Assembly: GCF_000878195.1 (NCBI RefSeq)
Contig: NZ_JXST01000002.1
Location: 62,001 to 126,000, forward strand
Direction of reading: 5' to 3'
Length of the DNA stretch: 64,000 nucleotides
Source: Mycolicibacterium llatzerense
GTDB taxonomy: Bacteria > Actinomycetota > Actinomycetes > Mycobacteriales > Mycobacteriaceae
Positions within the stretch are counted from its first letter, which is position 1; each line of letters opens with the position of its first letter. A program made the position numbers and the translations under genes. Under the pieces are notes generated by a model. The model was not told the DNA's origin, did not search any database, and worked only from the letters and a program-made list of their open reading frames with translations. Below are positions 25,878 through 34,031 of this stretch, piece by piece.

Positions 25878-26831
25878 GTGACCGGCTACGACATCATCGG
25901 CGACATCCACGGCTGTGCCGACCCGCTCGAGTCGTTGCTCGATGCCATGGGCTACCGCCTCACCGACGGCGCCTATACACACGCGAGCCGACAGGCGGTG
26001 TTCGTCGGTGACCTGGTCGACCGCGGACCCCAGCAGCTCCGCGTCCTGGAAACCGTCAAGGCCATGGTCGACGCCGGCAGCGCGCAGATCACCATGGGCA
26101 ACCATGAGTTCAATGCGATCTGTTACGGCATCCCACGTGCTGAGGGTGACTATCTGCGCCGCCACTCGGACAAGAATTCCCATCAGCACCGGGCCTTCTT
26201 GGAACAGTTGACCGCCGAGCAACAGCGGTACTACCTGGACTGGTTCCGCACCATTCCGCTGTGGCTTGACCTCAGCGGGGTGCGGGTCGTGCATGCGTGC
26301 TGGCATGAGCCCTCGATGAAAGTCGTTGAGCAGGAACTGGGTTCGAATGTCTTTGGTGCCGATGCGCAGTTCGCGACAGCATCGACCAAGGGGCATCCAC
26401 TGTACGAAGCGATCGAGACACTCATCAAGGGACCGGAGCTGAGCCTGACCGCTCACGGCCAGTCGTCGTACCTGGACAAGGACGGTCACGAGCGCGAAGA
26501 GGCCCGGCTGCGGTGGTGGAGTACCGGTTCGACGCTGCGTGAGCTCGCAGAGATGACAAGCACTTTCACCACGCCGGACGGCTCGCCGTACCCGGAGTTG
26601 CCGGCGCTCTCGATCGCCAATGACGACCACGTCTATCGCGGCGGCGTTCCGGTGGTGTACGGCCACTACTGGCGGACAGGAACGCCGGTGCGCGGTCTCG
26701 ATTGGACCGACCGCACGGCGTGCGTCGACTTCAGTGCTGTCAAGGGCGGGGCGCTGACCGCATACCGATGGTCGGGGGAAGAGACTGTGCGAGTAGAGAA
26801 TTTCATCCAGATACCGTGCCATTCAGCCTAA
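25878..26831 (+). CDS. Metallophosphoesterase, PrpE/Ser-Thr phosphatase type
   Basis: A 317-residue calcineurin-like phosphoesterase. GDIHG, GDLVDRGP and GNHE supply the di-metal ligands, with further histidines in HACWH and YGHYW. GTG 25878 begins just before the conserved segment GYDIIGDIHG; ATG 25857 is an alternative, but its purine stretch is too close. It lies 40 bp after the RNase H gene on the same strand. Substrates could be nucleotides or phosphoproteins. A decayed copy of its last ~100 codons lies at 29544–29860. Confidence 0.87.
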   Translation: MTGYDIIGDIHGCADPLESLLDAMGYRLTDGAYTHASRQAVFVGDLVDRGPQQLRVLETVKAMVDAGSAQITMGNHEFNAICYGIPRAEGDYLRRHSDKNSHQHRAFLEQLTAEQQRYYLDWFRTIPLWLDLSGVRVVHACWHEPSMKVVEQELGSNVFGADAQFATASTKGHPLYEAIETLIKGPELSLTAHGQSSYLDKDGHEREEARLRWWSTGSTLRELAEMTSTFTTPDGSPYPELPALSIANDDHVYRGGVPVVYGHYWRTGTPVRGLDWTDRTACVDFSAVKGGALTAYRWSGEETVRVENFIQIPCHSA

Positions 26832-27015
26832 GCTGATTGTCAGCTCAAATTGGCAGATTTATCGGGACGAGGGCAACCTGGTTCAGGAGTTGCCATTCGC
26901 GCAGGCTTCGGCACCTCTCGGTCAGCCGCTGGGAGGCTTGTGAGGTGCAGGCCGCCTTCTCGACACGTCAAACTTGATCGACGCTGCGTACGCGGGTCGG
27001 CTCCACATGAGTAGG
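26832..27015. other. Convergent intergenic, nothing recognised
   Basis: 184 bp between convergent stops. No strong hairpin or gene seen. Confidence 0.4.
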
Positions 27016-27453
27016 CTAATCGCAGCTGGCACATGCTCCAGTCAACGACAGCTGCATACCGCATTCGCAAAACGCCGCCGTACGTCGGACGTCTTGACCA
27101 CGCTCTCCACCAACCCGGGCTTCGTTAACTGGATGCAGCACGTACCACGTGCCTTTCCGGCTGCCGCTTTCGCCTCGGCTCATTTCACCCCCGGCGATGT
27201 TGATGACCTCATCCTCGGAAGTGAATCCATTGGTCGCACCGTAGTAGATGTGCAGATCACGAGAACCGTTGCTTCGCTTGGCGATGACGTAGGGTTTCCC
27301 GGGCTGGTCGACGACGCGATAACCGTCTGCACGGGCAGCGTCGGTGAGCTGTCGAATGAATTCGTGGTTCGCCGCGGGTATCCGTGCCTGGGACAGCGCT
27401 GTGATCAGTGATTCTGATGGTGGGTTCGAGTCCATGAGTAGCTTGTCTTCCAT
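27016..27453 (-). CDS. Hypothetical protein with C-terminal zinc-knuckle
   Basis: A 145-residue soluble protein of unknown family. It ends in a cysteine cluster (CECG followed by CASC), which probably binds one zinc. The middle contains basic and aromatic residues (DLHIYYG). I use ATG 27453; TTG 27459 and ATG 27435 (GGAAGA ten bases upstream) are possible. It lies downstream of the EEP gene on the same strand with a 55-bp gap, so the two may be one operon. Confidence 0.65.
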   Translation of the reverse strand: MEDKLLMDSNPPSESLITALSQARIPAANHEFIRQLTDAARADGYRVVDQPGKPYVIAKRSNGSRDLHIYYGATNGFTSEDEVINIAGGEMSRGESGSRKGTWYVLHPVNEARVGGERGQDVRRTAAFCECGMQLSLTGACASCD

Positions 27454-27508
27454 CTTCAAGGTGAGCGTTCGCTCGAGTATGTCTGTTTCGCTTCGCTTTC
27501 CGATGATG

Positions 27509-28207
27509 TCATCCCAGCAATGCGATCAGCCCTGAATGGTCGGTCTCGCCAGCCTGGCGCGGCACATGGTCGAACTCGCACGAGGTCACGCGGTTGGCAA
27601 CTTCAAGTGAGGCGAACATGTAGTCGAGACGGAAGCCGTTGTTCCCGGGGCGGCTGTACCACGAATACTCGCGAGTGTGGGGATGCAACGATCGCCATAT
27701 GTCGGTGTATCCTGACGCCGCAAGTCGGCTGGGCATTTCGGGGCCGATGAACTTGGCGCCCTTTGGGTCTTTGTCAAGGTCGTTGTTGCCTGTGTTGAAG
27801 TCGCCGACAAGTAGTTCGATACCCTCGCGTCGTGCGTGAGCGATGAGGGCTTCCCAGTAGGGCAGTTTGGCGGTGCGTTGCGGCATGTAGACGGCACACA
27901 CTGTCATGTCTGCGATCTGCGCGCACCACAAATGATTGGCGTCCAGTTGATCGCTAAACGGCCATGAACGGTCGATTCCGCGCCGTGATGCAATGAGCAC
28001 GGTGTTCAGCTTCGAGTCGACGTCAGGGTGAGATGTGGTGTAGCCGGCGCCCTCAAGTCGAGTGCGGAATCGAGAGCCGACTTCGTTCGCGCGGAATTCG
28101 GTGACCACCAGGACGTCTGCGTCGTATCCGAGCATTCGGGAAGCGAGTGCATCGGTCGACTTCCGTCCGCCATGACGGATGTTCAAGGTGGCGATGGTAG
28201 TGGTCAT
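27509..28207 (-). CDS. Endonuclease/exonuclease/phosphatase (EEP) family protein
   Basis: A 232-residue EEP-fold phosphodiesterase. Diagnostic segments are NIRHGG near the N-terminus, VVTEF (metal-binding Glu), GDFNTGNND (catalytic Asp/Asn), and the C-terminal TDHSGL (catalytic His). It has no signal peptide, so it acts in the cytosol on DNA, RNA or a phospho-ester. ATG 28207 has AGAGGG six bases upstream, which fixes the start; the frame's longer N-terminus is not coding. It is shorter than ExoIII (~270 residues). Confidence 0.85.
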   Translation of the reverse strand: MTTTIATLNIRHGGRKSTDALASRMLGYDADVLVVTEFRANEVGSRFRTRLEGAGYTTSHPDVDSKLNTVLIASRRGIDRSWPFSDQLDANHLWCAQIADMTVCAVYMPQRTAKLPYWEALIAHARREGIELLVGDFNTGNNDLDKDPKGAKFIGPEMPSRLAASGYTDIWRSLHPHTREYSWYSRPGNNGFRLDYMFASLEVANRVTSCEFDHVPRQAGETDHSGLIALLG

Positions 28208-28508
28208 GAGAAACCCTCTCGCTCGGCGTGGAATCTCCCGCGAGCCGATCAGTATGAACGAAGGCGCCGACAAGTCGGATCGGTTCGAGGCCGAGTGCAC
28301 AGGTCTCCTGGCGATCTGCGCGACTTGTCGGTGGTCGGTGTCATTCTGTTCGGCTGCTCGGAACGCAGGTAGCGACAGTGAGTGGGAGACAGGTGTGGAC
28401 CATGTTGATGAGAACGGCCGTGCTGGCTGAATCGGCTCGATTGGTATTCGGCCGCCAGTGTGCGTGCCCAGGGATTGACGTTCACTCCCGTGCAGACGTA
28501 GGTGCACG
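28208..28508. other. Divergent intergenic region with 36-bp repeat
   Basis: About 300 bp between the EEP gene and the 269-residue membrane protein gene. It contains one perfect copy of the dispersed repeat (28323–28358). It should hold promoters in both directions, but none is clear. Confidence 0.45.
28323..28358 (+). repeat. Dispersed 36-bp intergenic repeat, copy 2
   Basis: Starts ACTTGTCGGTGGTC and ends TTCGGCTGCT. It is identical over 36 bp to 31875–31910, in the same orientation, 3.55 kb apart; a diverged copy is at 24419. It is not part of a recognised IS or gene. Confidence 0.85.
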
Positions 28509-29318
28509 ATGAGTAGCAAGCGTTCATCTGATGGGTCGAACGCGCTGGGCGGCTTCATCTTCTTCGTGATTCTGCTCGTTGTGATGATCCCTAAGCCGGT
28601 CTGGATCGCCTTCGGGGTCATCACCGCCGTCGGTGTTGTGATCTGGGTTGTCTACGCGCTCGTCGCGGCTGCGGAGAAGCGACGCATCGAAGGCGAGGAA
28701 CGAGCCCGCGTCGAACTGGCAGCACGGGCCGCAGCCGCCAAACGTCAACGGGAGGAACAGGTCCGCAAGGAAGAGCAACACCGCGTAAATACGCTGGGTA
28801 AACAGAACGCCGCGCTCCTGGAATCCGCGCTCAGCGCAGTGAAGCGGATAGCCGCGTCCGAGGCCGCTCGCGCCGGATGGCTGGGCGAGGTCGACTTCAG
28901 TGTCGACATCAATGGGATTACCGACAACTTCACGAAGGCGTACGCCCTGCGCAAGGTGACGAACACGCTGTCGGCGTTGAACAAGCCGACGAGAGAAGAC
29001 CGGAACATCTTGGCAGAGGCCAAGAGCACGATCACAAGTCTGGAAACTGCTGCGACCGAGCGGGTGGAGCTCATTGTCAAATGTGCCATGGAAGCGCAAC
29101 GCATCGACAAGTCGTTGCGCACCGAACGTGAGGATGCCCGGGTTGCCGAGCAGCGCGCCGAGCTGCACGCAAAATTGAGTGCCATGCTGTACGGGATCGA
29201 GGCGACTCAAGATGTCGGCCCAACGGATTCGGCGGTGGATGTGGTCATGGCGCGGGTGCAGGCCTACCGGGAGATCAAAAACCAGATTCTCGTAGCTCGC
29301 GGCGATGGAGCACCGTAG
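28509..29318 (+). CDS. Hypothetical membrane-anchored coiled-coil protein
   Basis: A 269-residue protein with two hydrophobic segments near the N-terminus (about 13–28 and 31–54). A strongly charged coiled coil follows to about residue 105, containing EKRRIEGEERARVE. The rest is soluble and helical. Probably an N-terminal membrane anchor with a cytosolic body. The start has AGGT with a short spacer upstream. No family recognised. Confidence 0.7.
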   Translation: MSSKRSSDGSNALGGFIFFVILLVVMIPKPVWIAFGVITAVGVVIWVVYALVAAAEKRRIEGEERARVELAARAAAAKRQREEQVRKEEQHRVNTLGKQNAALLESALSAVKRIAASEAARAGWLGEVDFSVDINGITDNFTKAYALRKVTNTLSALNKPTREDRNILAEAKSTITSLETAATERVELIVKCAMEAQRIDKSLRTEREDARVAEQRAELHAKLSAMLYGIEATQDVGPTDSAVDVVMARVQAYREIKNQILVARGDGAP

Positions 29319-29543
29319 CTGCACTCTCGAACCGTCCCTTGCTGCGCCGGTACAGCCGTCGGCAGCCGGCCGGCGAACAGGCTCGCTAGCCTGCCGCGGC
29401 AATCCGCGCCCCAGGATCATCGAGTTCGTCCAGGACCCGGCCGGCGCCCCACACCAGTTTGCGCTCTGTCAACGTGCAGAAGACACTGGGTCGCGGAGAG
29501 GCTAACAAGGACTCAGGCGCGACGTCGGCGGTAGAACGATGGT
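29319..29543. other. Non-coding, nothing recognised
   Basis: Precedes the phosphatase remnant. No intact gene seen. Confidence 0.4.
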
Positions 29544-29860
29544 ATGACTTTGTGTGAACTCGAAGAAATAACAGGCACTTTCACCACCCCGGGACGTCTC
29601 GCCGTACCCCGAGCTACCGTCGCTCCCGATCGCGGACGACGGCCACCGGTACCGTGGCGACGTTCGGGTAGTTTATGGCAATTACTCGCCTACCGGCACA
29701 CCGGCACACCGGCACACCGGCCGCGGGCCTGGACTGGACCGACCGCGCCGCGTGTGTGGAAATCAGCGCCGTCAAAGGCGGACCACTGAGCGCGTACCGG
29801 TGGTCCGGTAATCGACTGTGCGGGTGGAGAACTGCCTGCAAGGAGCCTGACGGTGCCGAG
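29544..29860 (+). pseudogene. Decayed 3' copy of the metallophosphatase gene
   Basis: Translated in shifting frames, this stretch reproduces the end of the 25878–26831 phosphatase. TLCELEEITGTFTTP matches TLRELAEMTSTFTTP. A second frame gives SPYPELPSLPIADD and then VVYGNYSPTGTP. A third gives GLDWTDRAACVEISAVKGG against GLDWTDRTACVDFSAVKGG. There are at least two frameshifts, one near 29590 and one at an expanded 8-bp repeat (29693–29716). The catalytic N-terminal two thirds are missing. Confidence 0.85.
29693..29716. repeat. Three perfect tandem copies of an 8-bp unit
   Basis: CCGGCACA is repeated three times, followed by a partial CCGG. The intact phosphatase has no such repeat at the matching place. 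Two extra 8-bp units would shift the frame by one, which fits the change of frame seen here. Confidence 0.85.
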
Positions 29861-29975
29861 GCTATCGCGGAACCCCCCGGACCGGATCACCGATAGGGCT
29901 CAGATCCGGCTATTCGCACTGAATGGGTCTCCAAGTGCGGCGACCATCAGGCCGGGCAAGGGTGTCAGGGATGCT
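29861..29975. other. Non-coding, nothing recognised
   Basis: Lies between the remnant and the convergent 424-residue gene. No clear hairpin or gene. Confidence 0.35.
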
Positions 29976-31250
29976 CTAGAGCGCTCGGGCAGGTAGTACG
30001 TGTAGGCCCCCGTCGGCGTTCCGCACGATATCTATCACGACATCAGATGCATCGCTTGAAGACTCGACGTCGTCGCCAATGTCGCGGATCCGATACGAGG
30101 CGTTGAGGACGCTGTTCACCTCACCGGAGGTGACCATCATGTTCATGACTCGACGAGACGACGTGAGTTTGACGCGAGATAGTGCAAGCAGAACTTCGTT
30201 GAGGCTGATGTCCAGTTGATCGATGCGCTTGGAGTCGGCTGCCAACGTGCCAATGAAATTCTGGAACGGATTGTCTGAATCCATCTGGGCGTGCTCAACC
30301 GCCTGCAGGACAAGTACTCGACGCTTTAGTGCGATTGCCAACCTGGCGAGTTCCAAATGAGCGCGGAATTCGCCGTCGGGATCATCGACGCCCGAAAAGG
30401 CGTTGCGGAGGGTAGAGAGCTCGACGTGGGACGGTAGTTTGGCGAATTCTTGCTGCCATCGGTCTACACGCCTGGCCGCCGTGGCGACTGCCGTGTCGAT
30501 CTTGCCGACTGCGGTATCCAGCCCTAACGAGAGCCCGATTTTTCCACGATCAAGCAAGATCGCCGTCGCCTTCTCAATCGCGTCGCGGCAACCGTCGAGC
30601 TGATTTCGTTCGTCATCCAGCCTGTCTTGGTGCAGCTTTTCCAGAAGCTCTGTGATTCGCTCAAGCGCCTTCTGCCTTTTGTTGTCGGCATGGGCACTGA
30701 TGCCAACAGCGACGGCCATCAGAATCAGCGGTGTAGCGATAGTCAGCGCACCTGCGCCCGCCGCGGCCCCTCTGGTGGTGGCTGGGCCTGATACCTGTAC
30801 GAACGTGGCTTGTGCCGCAATGCCGCCTGATGAGTTCGTCAGTGCACCGTGTATGCCGCCGGCGACCACTTTGGACGGCATTGACGTCATGATGCCGCCG
30901 CTGAACTGTGCGGCGACTTTCGCCGGTACGACCATCCGGTATAGCGCTTCGCTGGTGGAGGCGAGGTTCACTGCCGTCGTATGCTTCGACGCATCTCTGA
31001 TTAGCCCTGAAAGCTGTTGTGCCAAGGGACTTGCACTGTCCAACCGGAGTCCGACGCCTTTGTCCAGATTCGCTGGGATCGGATGCACCTCGAGGGTCGC
31101 AATCGATGTACGTGCCATGGCAGCGAGGACTGTCCGCAGCTCTGCGAGGCGTTCTGAGGTCATTGCCGCCTCGTAGGGGAATTGTGGGATGGATGCGTCG
31201 CCCGTAGTCAGCGTCCATACCGGCACAAACGAGGTCTCGTCGTCGGACAT
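29976..31250 (-). CDS. Hypothetical protein with central hydrophobic segment and coiled coil
   Basis: A 424-residue protein. ATG 31250 has AAAGGGG six bases upstream. After a soluble N-terminal third come a Gly/Ala-rich stretch (RGAAAGAGALTIATPLI) and a hydrophobic, membrane-like segment. A charged coiled coil follows (KALERITELLEKLHQD), then further helices. The layout resembles the 449-residue protein at 22206–23555: a YRM segment, a Gly/Ala stretch, a hydrophobic stretch, then a coiled coil. No family recognised. Confidence 0.7.
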   Translation of the reverse strand: MSDDETSFVPVWTLTTGDASIPQFPYEAAMTSERLAELRTVLAAMARTSIATLEVHPIPANLDKGVGLRLDSASPLAQQLSGLIRDASKHTTAVNLASTSEALYRMVVPAKVAAQFSGGIMTSMPSKVVAGGIHGALTNSSGGIAAQATFVQVSGPATTRGAAAGAGALTIATPLILMAVAVGISAHADNKRQKALERITELLEKLHQDRLDDERNQLDGCRDAIEKATAILLDRGKIGLSLGLDTAVGKIDTAVATAARRVDRWQQEFAKLPSHVELSTLRNAFSGVDDPDGEFRAHLELARLAIALKRRVLVLQAVEHAQMDSDNPFQNFIGTLAADSKRIDQLDISLNEVLLALSRVKLTSSRRVMNMMVTSGEVNSVLNASYRIRDIGDDVESSSDASDVVIDIVRNADGGLHVLPARAL

Positions 31251-31381
31251 GCTGCACCCCTTTACGTCTGCGGCCGTTTCGGCCGCACGCTAATCGAATC
31301 GGAATCTAAAGGACCATACGACGCGGGGCTGACGTGCTTGGCACACTCGCAGTGGTGTTGAGTCCCTCTACGGGGCGTTGT
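31251..31381. other. Intergenic, nothing recognised
   Basis: Promoter region of the 424-residue gene; it follows the DUF4189 stop on the same strand. Confidence 0.3.
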
Positions 31382-31780
31382 TCATCCGCGACTGAGGTAG
31401 CTGCACCGCACTTCGGGGCCATTTGCGAAGGGACCCGCTGCGGCTTCGGCAGCGCTCAGCGCTGCGGCCGGGGTCATGCCGACCGCACCATAAGCATGGT
31501 TGAGTGGTTCGCCCACATCCCATGCCACGGCTGCACATTTGGGGCCGCTGGCCACCAGGTAGCAGTCGCTGGCGTGCTGCAAACGGGCACACTGCTGGAG
31601 AGCTGACACCTCGGCGTCAGCCTGCGACCGATTGGGGCCGCCAGCCCAGTCCAGAGACTCCCGTGAGGGCGATTTAGCTACAGCTACCCATCCACCCTCG
31701 GCGGCGGCTGGGGCGGCCGCGCAAACTGCGGCTCCAACGAGCAGGCCAGCGACGAGTACACACACATTGCAACGGATCAT
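31382..31780 (-). CDS. Exported DUF4189-like protein
   Basis: A 132-residue protein starting at ATG 31780, five bases after GAGGAG; the frame's earlier codons are not preceded by a ribosome-binding site. The signal peptide has a hydrophobic core (VCVLVAGLLVGAAV) with probable cleavage after AAA-PAAAEG. The mature part has the DUF4189 pattern: a WVAVAKS start, pairs of cysteines (QQCARLQHASDCYLV), and a central CAAVAWD. Small mycobacterial secreted proteins of this family have no established function. Confidence 0.75.
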   Translation of the reverse strand: MIRCNVCVLVAGLLVGAAVCAAAPAAAEGGWVAVAKSPSRESLDWAGGPNRSQADAEVSALQQCARLQHASDCYLVASGPKCAAVAWDVGEPLNHAYGAVGMTPAAALSAAEAAAGPFANGPEVRCSYLSRG

Positions 31781-31874
31781 CGCGACTCCTCGGTTAGTGG
31801 ACAACGTTGCCGGCCGTAGTGCGGACATTAGTGCGAGGCCCCGACAGGTGGTCATGTCTTGGCCGACAACTGCT

Positions 31875-31910
31875 ACTTGTCGGTGGTCGGTGTCATTCTG
31901 TTCGGCTGCT
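31875..31910 (+). repeat. Dispersed 36-bp intergenic repeat, copy 3
   Basis: Identical to 28323–28358. It ends 24 bp before the DUF2510 gene start at 31935, so it may act in its promoter or leader. Confidence 0.85.
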
Positions 31911-31934
31911 TGAAATATGCCGAGAGGAACCGAC

Positions 31935-32555
31935 ATGCCGAATCACAACTATCCGACCCCATCGCCGGGTTGGTACTCAGACCCCAGCGGCCAGGCTGGC
32001 CAGCGCTACCACGACGGCCGACGGTGGACCGAGCATTTCGTGCCCACCCCGCCGGCTGCCCAGGCACCCGCGGTGGCGGTAGCAGTATCAGCCGGCGGCG
32101 GACCCAACCATGCACTGCACTTGATCCTGACCTTGCTGTCCTGCGGGCTGTGGCTGCCGATCTGGATCCTGATGGCGATCTTCGGCGGTGGTTCGTCCTC
32201 TTCGGTTGCTATTGCCAACGGAGCCAACGGTGTTGGCGCCGTGGCGCGGACTACGAGACGTCCCGGGGTCGGAGTTGCAGCAGTCTTCGGCGGGTTGTTT
32301 CTGCTGGGCCTGGCTCACGAGCACCCGTGGCTGTACGTGGTGCTGATCGTCTTCGTGGTGCTATCCGTGTTCGCTGCCTGGACGCTCAAGTCGGCCCAAG
32401 CTCGCGAAGCTCAACAGCGCAGGGAACAGTTCGAGCGAGACATGATCGCGAATCGGGCCGATCGGGAAGACCGGTTTTACGTCCAGGGCGATCCCCGCGG
32501 TACCTATGGCGGCTACATGCCGCCTGAGTTCCCGACGGGCACGGACAAGGCGTGA
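31935..32555 (+). CDS. DUF2510 domain membrane protein
   Basis: A 206-residue protein. The N-terminal DUF2510 motif (PGWYSDPSG, then RYHDGRRWTEH) occupies residues ~10–37. An Ala/Pro/Val linker and two or three hydrophobic segments (ILTLLSCGLWLPIWILMA and later VLIVFVVLSVF) follow, with a charged C-terminal tail. ATG 31935 has GAGAGGA six bases upstream, preferred over ATG 31917. DUF2510 is a short actinobacterial extracytoplasmic or regulatory module of unknown role. Confidence 0.82.
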   Translation: MPNHNYPTPSPGWYSDPSGQAGQRYHDGRRWTEHFVPTPPAAQAPAVAVAVSAGGGPNHALHLILTLLSCGLWLPIWILMAIFGGGSSSSVAIANGANGVGAVARTTRRPGVGVAAVFGGLFLLGLAHEHPWLYVVLIVFVVLSVFAAWTLKSAQAREAQQRREQFERDMIANRADREDRFYVQGDPRGTYGGYMPPEFPTGTDKA

Positions 32556-32629
32556 AATGCGAGGTGGTAAGGCCTGTCCATACCGATTGGGTGTGGTTGA
32601 GGCCGCCCGGGTGGTGGGGAGCGAAACGC

Positions 32630-33052
32630 TCACTCGCGCCCAGTCTCTTCGACGCGGATATCGGTGAGCTGATCCGGGTCAACCACGCCGGTCCATCCCA
32701 TGTACTGATCTCCAATGAGGCCAAGTTGTCGCGCAACAGTCGGGTGGCCGATGAACTCGACTCTGATCCGGCCGTCGCTCAGCCTTCCCGTCAGGGAAAC
32801 AGGTTGTCCGCCAAGCGATCCACTAACGTTGACACTGATCACCCCGTCGATCGCTGACCGCGGTACCTTCGCCCATGGCTTGTAATGGCCTTGCCCTGCA
32901 GGCGACTCGCCGCGAGCGAACGCATCGGGTATGTCAGCATCGGGGCCAGCCTGCAAAGCAACCCATTCGTTGGTACTGAACGAAATCTGGAATCGCTGGC
33001 CCCGGTATTCGGCGATCGCGCCGCTCACTGGTATCTCCATCAGTTCCGGCAC
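32630..33052 (-). CDS. Hypothetical protein, possible immunity protein
   Basis: A 140-residue soluble protein of beta-rich appearance, with no signal peptide, no membrane segment and no family recognised. It starts at GTG 33052, or ATG 33040. It is the distal member of a row of small minus-strand genes downstream of the CpnT-like toxin, so an immunity-type role is possible from context only. A 121-bp gap separates it from the next upstream gene. Confidence 0.6.
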   Translation of the reverse strand: MPELMEIPVSGAIAEYRGQRFQISFSTNEWVALQAGPDADIPDAFARGESPAGQGHYKPWAKVPRSAIDGVISVNVSGSLGGQPVSLTGRLSDGRIRVEFIGHPTVARQLGLIGDQYMGWTGVVDPDQLTDIRVEETGRE

Positions 33053-33173
33053 TCGGTCCCGCGGCTTGTCGTCGAGCTGCCGCTACAGCTCGCGTGAGTA
33101 CCGGCTGAGTTGGGTGCAGGCACCAAGAACCGGGCAACCGGGTCGACCATCCCCGCGCGACTGTCGTTGGGCA

Positions 33174-33437
33174 TCACACAGGCGTTCCCCGATTGGTGCC
33201 TGGTTTCTCGATCAAGAGATCATCATGCAGACGCCGCCGACATGCGTCGGCGAAGTCGAGCGCTGCGCTCCTGTCGGACAGGAAGACTTCGGACTGCTGG
33301 GGTGAAATCTCGTAGTACTCTTCGTAATCCACCACGCCGTTGCTGACAGGGAGCGCGACGTAGTGTCTCCCCGAATCGAGCTCAGTGCCGATCGAGAACC
33401 GGTCTTCTCGGGAGACGAATACGCCGCTGAATCTCAC
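33174..33437 (-). CDS. Small immunity-like protein
   Basis: An 87-residue protein starting at GTG 33437, five bases after GGAGG, which decides the start; the long upstream frame is antisense-like. It contains SREDRFSIGTELDSGRHY and DYEEYYEI, a pattern found in small actinobacterial proteins encoded beside secreted toxins. Only 13 bp separate it from the upstream gene, so they form an operon. Function inferred from context. Confidence 0.65.
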   Translation of the reverse strand: MRFSGVFVSREDRFSIGTELDSGRHYVALPVSNGVVDYEEYYEISPQQSEVFLSDRSAALDFADACRRRLHDDLLIEKPGTNRGTPV

Positions 33438-33450
33438 ACCATCCTCCGAT

Positions 33451-33939
33451 CTACCGTTCGTCCTGGTGGGCTCTGAGTGGCTCAGCATGCTGGGCCTGCA
33501 ACTCGGGAGTCTCGTCCGCCGTGGTGATTTCGCGGAGTGCCCATCCTGAAGTATCAATCGAGTTGGTCCGGACATACTCGACGAGCAGCGGGCAGACTTC
33601 GTCCGGCATGAGCACTTCGTTCTGGTGCACTTCGACCGCGGTGCCATCTTGTCGTGCAAGCGAAACCAGTGGTCCCTTGTCGCCTGGATGCCCGAGGGCG
33701 AACAGCTTGCCGTTCCTCATCAGTTCGACTGTCAGCCCTGCCTGAGTGCCGGTGGTCTGCACGAAATTGTCATCCGGTTCGACGTAACCTGACGTCTCGT
33801 CGTCCTCGGTCAGCTCGAATACGATCATGAAGAGCTTTCGATCACCGATGAGGCTGACGAGATGGTTGAGCTGCATCGCTGCCCGTGCCGGCTCGTCTGA
33901 TAGCGCGACCGTAGCGAATTCTCTGACTGCGTACGTCAT
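33451..33939 (-). CDS. Immunity-like protein, paralogue of the next upstream gene product
   Basis: A 162-residue soluble protein. The ATG has AAGGG five bases upstream. The segment NEVLMPDEVCPLLVEYV, followed by GWALREI, lines up with SEVLTATDAIALFEHYY, followed by GWSLREQ, in the 204-residue protein at 34032–34646. The two look like diverged members of one immunity family, possibly Imm1-like. It may protect against a toxin variant that is no longer encoded here. Confidence 0.7.
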   Translation of the reverse strand: MTYAVREFATVALSDEPARAAMQLNHLVSLIGDRKLFMIVFELTEDDETSGYVEPDDNFVQTTGTQAGLTVELMRNGKLFALGHPGDKGPLVSLARQDGTAVEVHQNEVLMPDEVCPLLVEYVRTNSIDTSGWALREITTADETPELQAQHAEPLRAHQDER

Positions 33940-34031
33940 GGCACCCTTATCACCGGTCGGACACCGATCACCTTGACCGGCACTACGTTTTGATCGGGGA
34001 GTACCAATCGCGGCACGCGAGTCGCTGTGCG

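Noticed and set aside
29693..29716. 8-bp tandem repeat as a CRISPR
   Set aside because: Unit too short and without spacers; explained as slippage in a pseudogene.
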